NCBI RefSeq assembly: GCF_010667685.1
Contig: NZ_WHZW01000004.1
Coordinates: 1-64,000, forward strand
DNA length: 64,000 bases
Reading direction: 5' to 3'
Source of the DNA: Bifidobacterium aerophilum
GTDB taxonomy: Bacteria; Actinomycetota; Actinomycetes; Actinomycetales; Bifidobacteriaceae
In this document: in pieces, positions 53,429 through 64,000 of the stretch
Layout of the letters: each line of letters starts with the position of its first letter
How positions within the stretch are numbered: position 1 is the stretch's first letter
The notes under the pieces: generated by a model
What the model was told of the DNA's origin: nothing
Databases searched by the model: none
The model's input: the letters and a program-made list of their open reading frames with translations, nothing else
Program-made: the position numbers and the translations under genes

Positions 53429-54820
53429 ATGGATAACGAACGTACAGATAGGATACGCATGGGCCGTACTGCATTCTCATCCCCATCTCCTTCGTCCTCG
53501 GTGGCCGTCACCGTCGCCGCCTCGGTCGCCTCGTTCCTCGCTGGCATGGACGTGCTCATCGTCAACGTCGCGCTGCCCACCATCGCTGCCGAACTCGGCG
53601 GCGACATGGCCGTCCAGCAGTGGGTCGTCGACGGGTACACGCTGCTGTTCGCCGCGTTGCTCCTGCTCGCCGGCAGTCTCGCCGACCGGTTCGGCGCGAA
53701 ACGCGTGTTCCTCATCGGCGCCGCGTTGTTCGGACTCGCGTCGCTGTTCTGTTCGTTTGCGTGGTCGATGGCGGCGCTCGTATTCGGTCGTTGTGTGCTC
53801 GGCGTCGCCTCCGCGCTGATCCTGCCGGCGTCCATGTCGCTGATCAACGAGGCGAACCCCGACCCGCGCCGCCGTGCGTGGGCGCTCGCACTATGGGGCG
53901 CGGGCGGTGCGTCGGCCTCGGCGGTCGGTCCGCTGCTCGGCGGTCTGCTCACGCCGATCCATTGGAGTCTGGTGTTCGTGATCAACGTGCCGTTCTGCCT
54001 GCTTATCCTCGTGCTCGCACCGCGCATCAGACGTTCGCCGCGCCGGGTGATTCGCTTCGACTGGATCGGTCAGGCGCTCGCGTTGGCCGGACTGACCACG
54101 CTCGTCGCGGGCATCATCGAAGTTGGCGCGATCGGTGTCGCGGCTCCGGCGACGCTCGTGCTGCTGGGCGTCGGGCTGCTCGCGCTGGTACTGTTCGTCG
54201 TCTCCCAGACCAAGGTCGTCGCCCCGATGATGCCGCTTGGCCTGTTTCGCATCCGCGGCATGCAGGTCGCGTTGCAGATCGGCTTCATCATGATCTTCAA
54301 CTGGTACGGCATGGTGTTCATCTGCACGATGTTCCTGCAGAACGAGCGGCATATGGGGGCGTTCGCGGCCGGCCTCGTGTTCGTGCCGTCCGCGTTCGTC
54401 ACGATCATCGGCAACCTGATCGGCGGACGCATCATCACCGCGCACGGTGTGAGATTCTCGATCACGCTGGGACTCGCGATCATGATCGCCGGATTCTTGT
54501 TCGAATTCCTCGCTCCCGCGCCGATTCCCGTGTGGGTCGTCGCGACGGGCCTGAGCATCGTAGGTTTCGGCGCGGCCATCACCACTCCCGCCGCGGCCGG
54601 CGTCGTCCTGCGTTCCGTCGACCCGGCGCAGGCCGGCATCGCGTCGGCCATGTTCAACACGTTCCGTCAGGTCGGCGGCGCGATCGGCGTGGCCGTGTTC
54701 GGCGTCATCGCCACGTTCCTGCCGTCGCTTGATGTGGCTTTGCGGTCCGTGTTCGTCGCGTCGGCGGTGCTGTTGGCGTACGTGCTCGTCTTTGAGCTGC
54801 TGCGGTGGCGCGAGCGGTGA
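53429..54820 (+). CDS. MFS drug exporter, DHA2 family
   Basis: A 463-residue exporter of the EmrB/QacA group with about 14 hydrophobic segments. FLAGMDVLIVNVALPTIAAE is the family's first helix with the conserved D and NVALP; QQWVVDGYTLLFAALLLLAG and the loop DRFGAKRVF follow. Start at 53429 gives a short polar leader; ATG at 53459 is an alternative, and neither has a strong ribosome-binding site. It is divergent from a LysR regulator. Confidence 0.86.
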   Translation: MDNERTDRIRMGRTAFSSPSPSSSVAVTVAASVASFLAGMDVLIVNVALPTIAAELGGDMAVQQWVVDGYTLLFAALLLLAGSLADRFGAKRVFLIGAALFGLASLFCSFAWSMAALVFGRCVLGVASALILPASMSLINEANPDPRRRAWALALWGAGGASASAVGPLLGGLLTPIHWSLVFVINVPFCLLILVLAPRIRRSPRRVIRFDWIGQALALAGLTTLVAGIIEVGAIGVAAPATLVLLGVGLLALVLFVVSQTKVVAPMMPLGLFRIRGMQVALQIGFIMIFNWYGMVFICTMFLQNERHMGAFAAGLVFVPSAFVTIIGNLIGGRIITAHGVRFSITLGLAIMIAGFLFEFLAPAPIPVWVVATGLSIVGFGAAITTPAAAGVVLRSVDPAQAGIASAMFNTFRQVGGAIGVAVFGVIATFLPSLDVALRSVFVASAVLLAYVLVFELLRWRER

Positions 54821-54890
54821 GATGCGTTCCGGCGATGCCGCCGTAACGGAAATGCGAGTGGGATCGCATATATATAACGGTATGAAAAAC

Positions 54891-54923
54891 ATGATGGGGC
54901 GGTCATGGAGACCGTCCCATCAT
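54891..54923. terminator. Bidirectional terminator between convergent genes
   Basis: ATGATGGG-g-CGGTC pairs with GACCG-t-CCCATCAT around the loop ATGGA, between the MFS and universal stress protein genes. Confidence 0.7.
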
Positions 54924-54959
54924 GATGTCAACGCTGATATGTCAGCGTGTATATGTGTA

Positions 54960-55934
54960 TCAGTGCACGACGGTGAGCGTGCACTCGGACAGCGCGACGA
55001 GCTGCTTCGACACCGAACCGAGGAAATGCGCGTCCAAGCCGGACAGTCCGCGCGAGCCGACCACGAGATGTCCCGCGTACCTCGACGCGGTGATCAGACC
55101 CTTCGCCGCGGCGATATGGAACGCGTGCGCCTCCACGTCGAGCCCTTGCATGAACGAATGGTCGGCCAGCACCTCGTCCAGAATCTGCTCGGCCCGCTTC
55201 TGTCCGGCCTCCACGGACGCGATCGCGTTTTCGAATCCCGGCACCGTGCCCAGATCGCGCAACTGCCAGCAGAACAGCACCTGCAGCGGAACGCCGTGCA
55301 CACGTGCCTCATGAGCGGCGAACTCCAGCGCGCGCCGCGACGTCGCCGATCCGTCCACGCCGACCACCACCGGCCGGGCGTCTCCGCCCGCCGGCTGACG
55401 GTCATGGCCAGTGGTCCCCGTCTCGGACGACGACAGCGCGTTCGCGATCGCGTCCTGCATGGTCTCGTCCTCGTCGTGGGCCATGCGCACCACCGTGACC
55501 GGCACGGTGGCCTCCTCGGCGAGCGACGCGGAGAACGACCCCGTGAACCAGCGCGCCACGCGACCCAGCGAACGGCGGCCGACCACGATCTGCTGCGCGT
55601 CCTTGCCGATGCGCAGCAACGCCGCCGTGCCGGACGCATGCACCGACGTGAGCGTCACCGCATCCGCCGGCACGTCCATGCCGGCCACGGCTTCGTCCAC
55701 CCAATCCTTCAGCCGTTCGGCGATGCGCTCGCGCAGCCGCTGCCAGCCTTCCTCGGTATCGGGTTCCGCGCCCATGTCCCACGAGCGGGTCCAGCCATAG
55801 ACCGCGTTCACCCGCTGTCCGGTCAGACGCGATTCACGCAACGCCCAGCGCAGCGCGGCGAACGATTCGTCGGAACCGTCCACGCCGACCACGATGTCGG
55901 ACAGGAGCGTTCCGTTGCCCATGTTGTCAGTCAT
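54960..55934 (-). CDS. Tandem-domain universal stress protein
   Basis: A 324-residue protein with two UspA domains. Each has the nucleotide-binding pattern: the first begins DIVVGVDGSDESFAALRWAL, the second PVVVGVDGSATSRRALEFAA, and each ends in a G-x2-G-x9-G(S/T) loop (VVGRRSLGRVARWFTGSFS and LVVGSRGLSGLDAHFLGSVS). The start at 55934 follows AAGGGAGGCATC. Such proteins bind ATP or cyclic nucleotides and aid survival under starvation. It is divergent from clpC, and the two share a promoter region. Confidence 0.9.
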   Translation of the reverse strand: MTDNMGNGTLLSDIVVGVDGSDESFAALRWALRESRLTGQRVNAVYGWTRSWDMGAEPDTEEGWQRLRERIAERLKDWVDEAVAGMDVPADAVTLTSVHASGTAALLRIGKDAQQIVVGRRSLGRVARWFTGSFSASLAEEATVPVTVVRMAHDEDETMQDAIANALSSSETGTTGHDRQPAGGDARPVVVGVDGSATSRRALEFAAHEARVHGVPLQVLFCWQLRDLGTVPGFENAIASVEAGQKRAEQILDEVLADHSFMQGLDVEAHAFHIAAAKGLITASRYAGHLVVGSRGLSGLDAHFLGSVSKQLVALSECTLTVVH

Positions 55935-55989
55935 GATGCCTCCCTTGCGCAACGTATGACAGCCACTACGTCCAGCATATCGTTCCGCG

Positions 55990-56006
55990 TTGCGTCCACA
56001 GCGCAA
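55990..56006. promoter_or_regulatory. Stress-regulator site candidate (ClgR-like) before clpC
   Basis: TTGCG-N7-CGCAA is an interrupted palindrome 75 bp upstream of clpC and within the usp promoter region. ClgR controls clp genes in actinobacteria; the match is suggestive only. Confidence 0.35.
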
Positions 56007-56081
56007 TTCATGGAAGAAACGGAAGAAACGTCACCGCGAATCGGTAGAGTGTTATGGACTAACAAGAGTGGAAGGACAAGC

Positions 56082-58703
<2,622 letters not shown>

Positions 58704-58727
58704 ACGGCGATTTGGCGATTCACCGCC

Positions 58728-58773
58728 ATAACGTAAGGGGTCCAGTCCGAACGGACTGGACCCCTTACGTTAT
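58728..58773. terminator. Strong terminator of clpC
   Basis: A perfect 21-bp stem (58728-58748, 58753-58773) with the loop GAAC, 24 bp after the clpC stop. Confidence 0.85.
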
Positions 58774-58822
58774 GTTATAGGACCTTGGAATCGTTCAAGG
58801 GTGGTGAACGATGTGTCGTTCT

Positions 58823-58981
58823 CCTGGAATTGTTGCGCTGAGCATTGGCCGGCGCAACAATTCCAGGAAAACGGGGTTGACTTCCCAAAATAGTTGCACT
58901 GGGAAGACCTCAGCGCAACTATTCACGGACGGTGGGAGCGATTTCCGGAAATAGTTGCGCTGAGAAGTCGGTGGCGCAACT
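58823..58981. repeat. Array of three interrupted palindromes with 61-bp phase (TAGTTGCGC type)
   Basis: Unit 1 has perfect 16-bp arms (58823-58838, 58852-58867). Unit 2 has arms TAGTTGCACTG/CAGCGCAACTA with one mismatch (58891-58901, 58911-58921). Unit 3 has AGTTGCGC/GCGCAACT (58953-58960, 58974-58981). Centres are at 58845, 58906 and 58967, exactly 61 bp apart. A decayed fourth unit may be centred near 59025. The gap 58704-59257 holds this array and three strong hairpins but no gene. Confidence 0.82.
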
Positions 58982-59136
58982 GTCGGGGACAATGGGGATG
59001 ATTGCCGAGAATGGTCACGTCGAGAACGTGGGAGTTACCGCAAGCCGACTGTTCGATGGGGGATTCAGCTGGACTGACGTCGGACGATTCCATTGGATGA
59101 TATGAATAATGACACGGGATCAGTCGGGTATGGACG

Positions 59137-59179
59137 AAGAGGGCGGGTATCGGGATGTGGTCCCGATACCCGCCCTCTT
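59137..59179. terminator. Perfect 19-bp hairpin downstream of the DUF349 gene
   Basis: Left arm 59137-59155 and right arm 59161-59179 pair without mismatch around TGTGG. Second of two consecutive strong hairpins after the DUF349 stop (reading the minus strand). Confidence 0.65.
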
Positions 59180-59190
59180 GCGATGTGAAA

Positions 59191-59240
59191 TGGTGTTGGA
59201 ATAGGCGAAATAGGGTTCGATTTCGCCTATTCCAACACCA
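59191..59240 (-). terminator. Perfect 20-bp hairpin, terminator of the DUF349 gene
   Basis: Arms 59191-59210 and 59221-59240 pair perfectly around a 10-nt loop, starting 18 bp beyond the DUF349 stop on the minus strand. Confidence 0.75.
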
Positions 59241-59257
59241 GGATGGGTAAAAACCCT

Positions 59258-60718
59258 TTACTTGATGGCGCTCAGCCACTGCTCCTTGGTGGCCTTCTCG
59301 GCTTCGAGCTTGGCCTTCTTCTTCGGATCGGACTCGGCGGCGATCTTCTCGTTCAGCTCGGCGAGCTGAGCGTTGAGCTGCTCTTCGAAGCTGGACTTAC
59401 GGGCGTCGGCCTCCGGATCGGTCTTCTTCCACGCGGCGTCCTCGACGGCCTTGATCTGCTTGTCGACCGCGTCCAGACGGCCTTCGATGCGACGCATGTC
59501 GTCACGCGGCACGTAGCCGATCTGATCCCACTCCTCCTGGATGGCGGCGAGGGCCTGACGGGCCTTCTTCGCGGCGGCCTCGTCGGACACCGGCACCAGC
59601 GCCTCGGCCTTGGCCAGCAGCGCCTCCTTCTTGGCGAGATTCTCCTTCTCGGAGGAGGAGATCTGGTCGCGGTCGGCCTGACGCGCGTTGAAGAACGTGT
59701 CGGCGGCCGCGCGGAACTGGGCCCACAGGGCGTCGTCCTCGTTGCGGCCGGCGCGGCCCGCCTGCTTCCAACGGTCCATCAGCTCGTTGAACTTGTGCGA
59801 GGTTTCGCCCCAGGCGGTCGAATCCTTGAGCGCGTTCGCCTCGGCGATGATCGCCTCCTTGGCTTCCTTGGCGGCGTTGCGCTCGGTGTCGCGGGCCTGG
59901 GCCCACTTGCGGCGGGCCTGGTTGAACGTGGTGCGGGCGGCGGAGAAGCGCTTCCACAGCGCGTCCGCGTCGGCCTTGTCGATGCGGACCGTGGTGCGCT
60001 GGTGCTCCTGCCACTGGTCGAACAGGGCGCGGAACTTGTCGGCGGTGGAACGCCAGTTGGTGCTGTCGCCCAGGGACGCGGCCAGTTCCTCGGCCTTGAC
60101 GACGATCGCGGTGCGCTCCTCGACGGCCTTGGCGACCGCGGCCTTGCGGGCCTCGGTGATCTTCGCCTTCTTGGCCTCGCCCTCGGCCTTCAGTGCCTCG
60201 AACTGGGCCTTGAGAGCGGCGACGTCGCCGACGACGGCCGGCTGCGCGGTCTCCTCGGCGAGCGTCTTGATCGTCTCGTCGATCTCGTGAGCCTTGACGT
60301 TGTTGGACTTCAGGCGGCCGGCGAACAGGTTGAGCTTGCCCTTGAGATCAAGGAAACGACGGGCGTACAGCGCCAGCGCCTCCTCCTTGGACACGTCGGG
60401 GAACTGTCCGACCTCACGCTCGGCCTCGCCGTCCTTGACATAGACGGTGCCGTTGTCGTCCACGCGGCCGAAGGCCTCGGCGGCCTTGACCTGATCCTCG
60501 GCATAGCCGGTGGCGGCCGGGGCCGGAGCGGCGACGTGCTGCGGCTTCTTCGCGAATGCCGACGGGGACGGCGCATGCGGCTTGGCCAAGGCGGCCGGCG
60601 ACGGTGCCGGGGTCGGTGCCGCAGATGTCGCGCTGGCCTGTTCCTGGGGAGCGGGCGCGGCAGCCTGCTCGGTGGTTTCGGTGGTGTTCTCGGTTTCGGT
60701 GACGTTCTCGTCGGCCAT
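59258..60718 (-). CDS. DUF349 domain protein
   Basis: A 486-residue protein. The first 70 residues are Ala/Pro/Thr/Glu-rich and probably disordered. From about residue 200 it is an all-helical, highly charged chain of repeated DUF349 modules, seen in WRSTADKFRALFDQWQEH, DALWKRFSAARTTFNQAR, ETSHKFNELMDRWKQAGRAG and DALWAQFRAAADTFFNAR. Ends in a Lys/Glu-rich coiled coil. Start follows AAGGAGCTGGCC. Cellular role unknown; the gene is a constant neighbour of hisS in bifidobacteria as far as I recall. Confidence 0.85.
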   Translation of the reverse strand: MADENVTETENTTETTEQAAAPAPQEQASATSAAPTPAPSPAALAKPHAPSPSAFAKKPQHVAAPAPAATGYAEDQVKAAEAFGRVDDNGTVYVKDGEAEREVGQFPDVSKEEALALYARRFLDLKGKLNLFAGRLKSNNVKAHEIDETIKTLAEETAQPAVVGDVAALKAQFEALKAEGEAKKAKITEARKAAVAKAVEERTAIVVKAEELAASLGDSTNWRSTADKFRALFDQWQEHQRTTVRIDKADADALWKRFSAARTTFNQARRKWAQARDTERNAAKEAKEAIIAEANALKDSTAWGETSHKFNELMDRWKQAGRAGRNEDDALWAQFRAAADTFFNARQADRDQISSSEKENLAKKEALLAKAEALVPVSDEAAAKKARQALAAIQEEWDQIGYVPRDDMRRIEGRLDAVDKQIKAVEDAAWKKTDPEADARKSSFEEQLNAQLAELNEKIAAESDPKKKAKLEAEKATKEQWLSAIK

Positions 60719-60820
60719 GGCCAGCTCCTTAAGCTACAAGGTGGTAGAGGGGATGCGGACCGCTCGCGGGGCATGGATGACCCGCGGTGTTTTCCGCAAC
60801 CTCCCTTATTATAGGGAACC

Positions 60821-62215
60821 GTGGCTAAAGGCGCATCTATTTCAGGATTTCCAGAGTGGCTCCCCTCTGAACGTGTCGTGGAGCAGCGTGTCATCGACAC
60901 GCTTCGTGGTGTTTTCGAGCTGAACGGCTTCATCGGGATCGAGACCCGTGCCGTTGAGCAGGGGTCGAGCCTGCTCAAGAAAGGCGAGACCAGCAAGGAG
61001 ATCTACCTGCTGAGCCGTCTGCAGGAGGTCGGTCAGGAGAACGACACCCCGGTCGAGGACCGTCTCGGCCTGCATTTCGATCTGACCGTGCCGCTGAGCC
61101 GGTATGTCGTCGAGCATTCCGGCGATCTCGCGTTCCCGTTCAAGCGTTGGCAGATCCAGAAGGTGTGGCGTGGCGAGCGTCCGCAGGAAGGCCGTTTCCG
61201 CGAGTTCGTGCAGGCCGACATCGACGTGATCGGCCAGGGCGACCTGCCCGACCACTACGAGGTCGAGCTGCCGCTGGTCATGGTGTCCGCGCTTGAGCGC
61301 CTGCGTGAGTTCGGTCTGCCGAAGGCGACCGTGCACGCGAACAACCGCAAGCTGTCCGAGGGCTTTTACCGTGGTCTGGGGCTGACCGACATCGAGGGCG
61401 TGCTGCGCGAGATCGACAAGCTCGACAAGATCGGTGCCGACGAGGTCGCCAAGCTGCTGGTCGAGGGTTGCGGCGCGAGCGAGGACCAGGCGCGCGCCTG
61501 CCTTGAACTGGCCGACCTGACCGCGGCGAACGGCGACGAGCTGGCCGTCAAGTTCGACGCGCTGTGCGCCAAGCACGGCATCGCCGCCGATTCCGAGGCG
61601 TACGTGCTGGCCCGTCAGGGTCTCGACACGCTCGCGATGATCGTCGACGAATCCGCCCGCATCCGTCCCGGCTCGGTGATCGCCGATCTCAAGATCGCCC
61701 GCGGGCTGGATTATTACACCGGTTCCGTGTACGAGACGTTCCTCGACGGCGCCTCGTCGCTCGGTTCGATCTGCTCCGGCGGCCGTTACGACAACCTCGC
61801 GTCGCAGGGCAGCCGCAAGTACCCCGGCGTCGGTCTGTCGATCGGTCTGTCGCGACTCGTGTCGTACATGCTGCACACCGCCGGCGCGCATGCCAGCCGC
61901 GTCTCGCCGGCCGCCGTGCTCGTCGCCGTGTGGAACGAGGAGGACCGTCCCCAGTCGAACCTCATCGCGAACGACCTGCGTGCGCGCGGCATCGCCGCCG
62001 ACGTGGCCCCCACCGCGGCCAAGCTCGGCAAGCAGATCAAGTACGCCGACAAGCTCGGCATCCCGTATGTGTGGTTCCCGGCCGACAAGTCCGATGAGAA
62101 CGCTCACGACGAAGTCAAGAACATCGTGTCGGGCGAGCAGTGCGAAGCCGATTCCCGGTCTTGGGAGCCGGATAGTGTGGTTGCCCGTCAAACCGTGGAA
62201 GTAGCGGATCGCTGA
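60821..62215 (+). CDS. hisS: Histidine-tRNA ligase
   Basis: A 464-residue class II aminoacyl-tRNA synthetase charging tRNAHis. Motif 1 region is at about 20-75, motif 2 KVWRGERPQEGRFREFVQAD carries the conserved Arg, and the His-specific LDYYTGSVYE and SGGRYDNL (with motif 3 near VGLSIGLSRL) are present. The anticodon-binding domain begins near residue 365 (VLVAVWNEE). GTG at 60821 is 8 nt after TATTAT, probably leaderless or nearly so. aspS follows 79 bp downstream, the usual hisS-aspS pairing. Confidence 0.95.
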   Translation: MAKGASISGFPEWLPSERVVEQRVIDTLRGVFELNGFIGIETRAVEQGSSLLKKGETSKEIYLLSRLQEVGQENDTPVEDRLGLHFDLTVPLSRYVVEHSGDLAFPFKRWQIQKVWRGERPQEGRFREFVQADIDVIGQGDLPDHYEVELPLVMVSALERLREFGLPKATVHANNRKLSEGFYRGLGLTDIEGVLREIDKLDKIGADEVAKLLVEGCGASEDQARACLELADLTAANGDELAVKFDALCAKHGIAADSEAYVLARQGLDTLAMIVDESARIRPGSVIADLKIARGLDYYTGSVYETFLDGASSLGSICSGGRYDNLASQGSRKYPGVGLSIGLSRLVSYMLHTAGAHASRVSPAAVLVAVWNEEDRPQSNLIANDLRARGIAADVAPTAAKLGKQIKYADKLGIPYVWFPADKSDENAHDEVKNIVSGEQCEADSRSWEPDSVVARQTVEVADR

Positions 62216-62294
62216 GTCCGTTTGTTGCGGCGTCTGCCCGTCCGTGCCGATTCGTGCGGACGGCGGACGCCCATGACACAGGAATAGAGGAAGC

Positions 62295-64000
62295 ATGAGC
62301 CAGACGGCTTACAGAACACATCATGCGACCGACGTGACCGAAGCGCTCGTCGGCCAGAAGGTGACGCTCGCGGGTTGGGTCGACCGTCGCCGTGACCACG
62401 GCGGCGTGGCCTTCATCGATCTTCGCGACTCGACCGGCCTTGTGCAGGTCGTGATCTACGACGAGGAGATGGCGCGCCCGCTGCGTTCCGAATTCGTCAT
62501 CCAGGTGACCGGCGAGGTCCGCCTGCGTCCGGACGGCAACGAGAACACGCATCTGGCGACCGGCAAGATCGAGGTCGTGGCCGAGTCCATCGAGATCCTC
62601 GCCAAGGCCGACGCCCTGCCGTTCCAGGTCTCCACCGCTCTCGAGAACGAGTCCGAGAACAAGCTGCCGGGCGAGGACGTGCGCCTCAAGTACCGTTACC
62701 TCGACCTGCGTCGTCCGTCCATGCAGCACAACCTCAAGCTGCGCTCCGACATGGCCAAGGCCGCCCGTCATGCGCTCGAGGACATGGACTTCACCGAGGT
62801 CGAAACCCCGACGTTCATCAAGTCCACGCCGGAAGGCGCCCGCGACTTCCTCGTGCCGGCCCGCCTCGTGCCGGGCTCCTGGTACGCGCTGCCGCAGTCC
62901 CCGCAGCTCCTCAAGCAGCTGCTCATGGTCTCCGGCGTCGAGCGTTACTACCAGCTCGCCCGCTGCTACCGCGACGAGGACTTCCGCGCCGACCGCCAGC
63001 CCGAGTTCACGCAGCTCGACATGGAGATGAGCTACGTCGACCAGGAAGACGTCATGGCCATGGCCGAGAAGGTCATCGCCGCGATCTGGAAGACCGCCGG
63101 CTACGAGATCCAGCTGCCGCTGCCGCGCATCTCGTGGCAGGAGGCGATGGACAAGTACGGCTCCGACAAGCCGGACCTGCGCTTCGGCAACCCGCTCGTC
63201 GAGCTGACCGACTACTTCAAGAACACGCCGTTCCGCGTGTTCCAGGCCCCGTACGTGGGCGCCGTCGTGTTCAAGGGCGGTGCCGCGACTCCGCGTCGTC
63301 AGTTCGACGCGTGGCAGGAGTGGGCGAAGCAGCGCGGTGCCAAGGGCCTCGCGTACGTGGTCTTCGCCGAGGACGGCGAGCTCAAGGGCCCCGTCGCCAA
63401 GAACCTGTCCGACGAGGAGCGCGCCGGCCTGCGTGAGGCCGTGAACGCCGAGCCGGGCGACGCCGTGTTCTTCGCCGCCGGTTCGCGCGAGTCTTCGCAG
63501 CTGCTGCTCGGCGCCGTGCGCGTCGAACTGGCCCGCCGTGAAGGCCTGCTCGACCCGAAGAAGTTCGCGTTCACCTGGGTCGTCGACTTCCCGCTGTTCA
63601 AGCGCACCGACGATCCGGACGACGACGACGTGGCGGTCGGCCACTCCAAGTGGACCTCCATGCACCACCCGTTCACCATGCCGTCCAAGGACTGGATCGA
63701 CAAGTTCGACCAGGATCCGGAACACGCCATGTCCGACTCCTACGACATCGTCTGCAACGGCGAGGAGATGGGCGGCGGTTCCGTGCGTATCCACCGCGAC
63801 GACATCCAGGACCGCGTGCTCAACGTGCTCGGCATCGGCAAGGAGGAGGCCGAGGAGAAGTTCGGCTTCCTGCTCGAAGCGTTCAAGTACGGCGCCCCGC
63901 CGCACGCGGGCATCGCGCTCGGCTGGGACCGCACCGTGTCGATCCTCGCCGGCACCGACACCATCCGTGACGTGATCGCCTTCCCGAAGGCTGGCGGCGG
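62295..64000 (+). CDS. aspS: Aspartate-tRNA ligase (3' end outside the window)
   Basis: The first 568 codons of a class II aspartyl-tRNA synthetase, normally about 600 residues in bacteria. The N-terminal OB-fold anticodon domain has [20 protein letters not shown]; motif 1 is near FTEVETPTF, motif 2 [20 protein letters not shown], and the GAD insertion domain occupies about residues 290-410 (with [17 protein letters not shown]). Motif 3 [15 protein letters not shown] is just before the window end. ATG follows AGAGGAAGC. The open frame runs off the edge. Confidence 0.95.
   Translation, partial: MSQTAYRTHHATDVTEALVGQKVTLAGWVDRRRDHGGVAFIDLRDSTGLVQVVIYDEEMARPLRSEFVIQVTGEVRLRPDGNENTHLATGKIEVVAESIEILAKADALPFQVSTALENESENKLPGEDVRLKYRYLDLRRPSMQHNLKLRSDMAKAARHALEDMDFTEVETPTFIKSTPEGARDFLVPARLVPGSWYALPQSPQLLKQLLMVSGVERYYQLARCYRDEDFRADRQPEFTQLDMEMSYVDQEDVMAMAEKVIAAIWKTAGYEIQLPLPRISWQEAMDKYGSDKPDLRFGNPLVELTDYFKNTPFRVFQAPYVGAVVFKGGAATPRRQFDAWQEWAKQRGAKGLAYVVFAEDGELKGPVAKNLSDEERAGLREAVNAEPGDAVFFAAGSRESSQLLLGAVRVELARREGLLDPKKFAFTWVVDFPLFKRTDDPDDDDVAVGHSKWTSMHHPFTMPSKDWIDKFDQDPEHAMSDSYDIVCNGEEMGGGSVRIHRDDIQDRVLNVLGIGKEEAEEKFGFLLEAFKYGAPPHAGIALGWDRTVSILAGTDTIRDVIAFPKAGG

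Noticed and set aside
54729..56081. Extension of the clpC frame upstream to 54729
   Set aside because: It is antisense to the universal stress protein gene; the clpC N-domain begins exactly at 56082.

Overview
The window is about 64 kb of high-GC Gram-positive DNA that most resembles a Bifidobacterium chromosome. The basis is gene content and order from memory, not a search: a gluABCD-type amino-acid transporter, a Ski2-like helicase with a DUF3516-type C-terminus, a DUF349 protein next to hisS-aspS, clpC with a UVR motif, DUF3737 and DUF4432 proteins, and many promoters whose -10 box lies only 6-8 nt before the start codon (leaderless mRNAs, usual in actinobacteria). No rRNA or tRNA gene, CRISPR array, prophage or complete insertion sequence was seen.

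Layout. 1-4660: a broken 5' copy of the transporter ATPase gene, a YbaK-type deacylase followed by a small palindromic insertion with 21-bp flanking repeats, then gluABCD. 4.9-16.7 kb: a giant secreted 5'-nucleotidase, a polyphosphate kinase 2, a GH78 rhamnosidase, a DEAD/DEAH helicase, and rarA behind a LexA box. 16.9-26.5 kb: a drug-efflux and redox block with four MFS exporters, a quinone reductase, a cupin, an NADP-binding reductase and a PadR regulator whose operator recurs three times. 26.8-31.2 kb: a DUF4432 sugar epimerase, an AbiEi-like/nuclease-fold gene bracketed by palindrome pairs, an acetyltransferase, a fused pseudogene and a TetR gene. 31.4-37.1 kb: an ABC exporter, a hexose-6-phosphate epimerase and an alcohol dehydrogenase. 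37.1-45.6 kb: a UvrA-like ATPase, a protein of unknown function, an orphan HicB, a MATE exporter with its own PadR, a MalY-type aminotransferase and DUF3737. 45.8-54.9 kb: fetAB, a two-component system, dedA, a DnaQ-fold nuclease, a LysR regulator and a divergent MFS exporter. 55-64 kb: housekeeping genes (tandem universal stress protein, clpC, DUF349, hisS and the 5' part of aspS).

Regulatory links visible in the DNA. One 20-bp PadR-type operator lies before the quinone reductase, the NADP reductase and padR itself, with a diverged copy before the second padR. A MerR-type promoter (near-palindrome ACTTCGAGCGCTTGAAGT between -35 and -10, 18-bp spacer) recurs before the cupin, alcohol dehydrogenase and DUF3737-aminotransferase genes, so these three distant loci look like one regulon whose regulator is outside the window.

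The most unusual signal is a set of intergenic arrays of interrupted palindromes. Three loci carry a pair of units with arms CACTATGTTCGAG / CTCGAACATAGTG, a loop of exactly 15 bp and a centre-to-centre distance of exactly 63 bp. Two of these pairs bracket the AbiEi-like gene. A fourth locus has three units with a different arm sequence but the same 63-bp phase, and a fifth has three units at 61 bp. I know of no description of this architecture but could not search.
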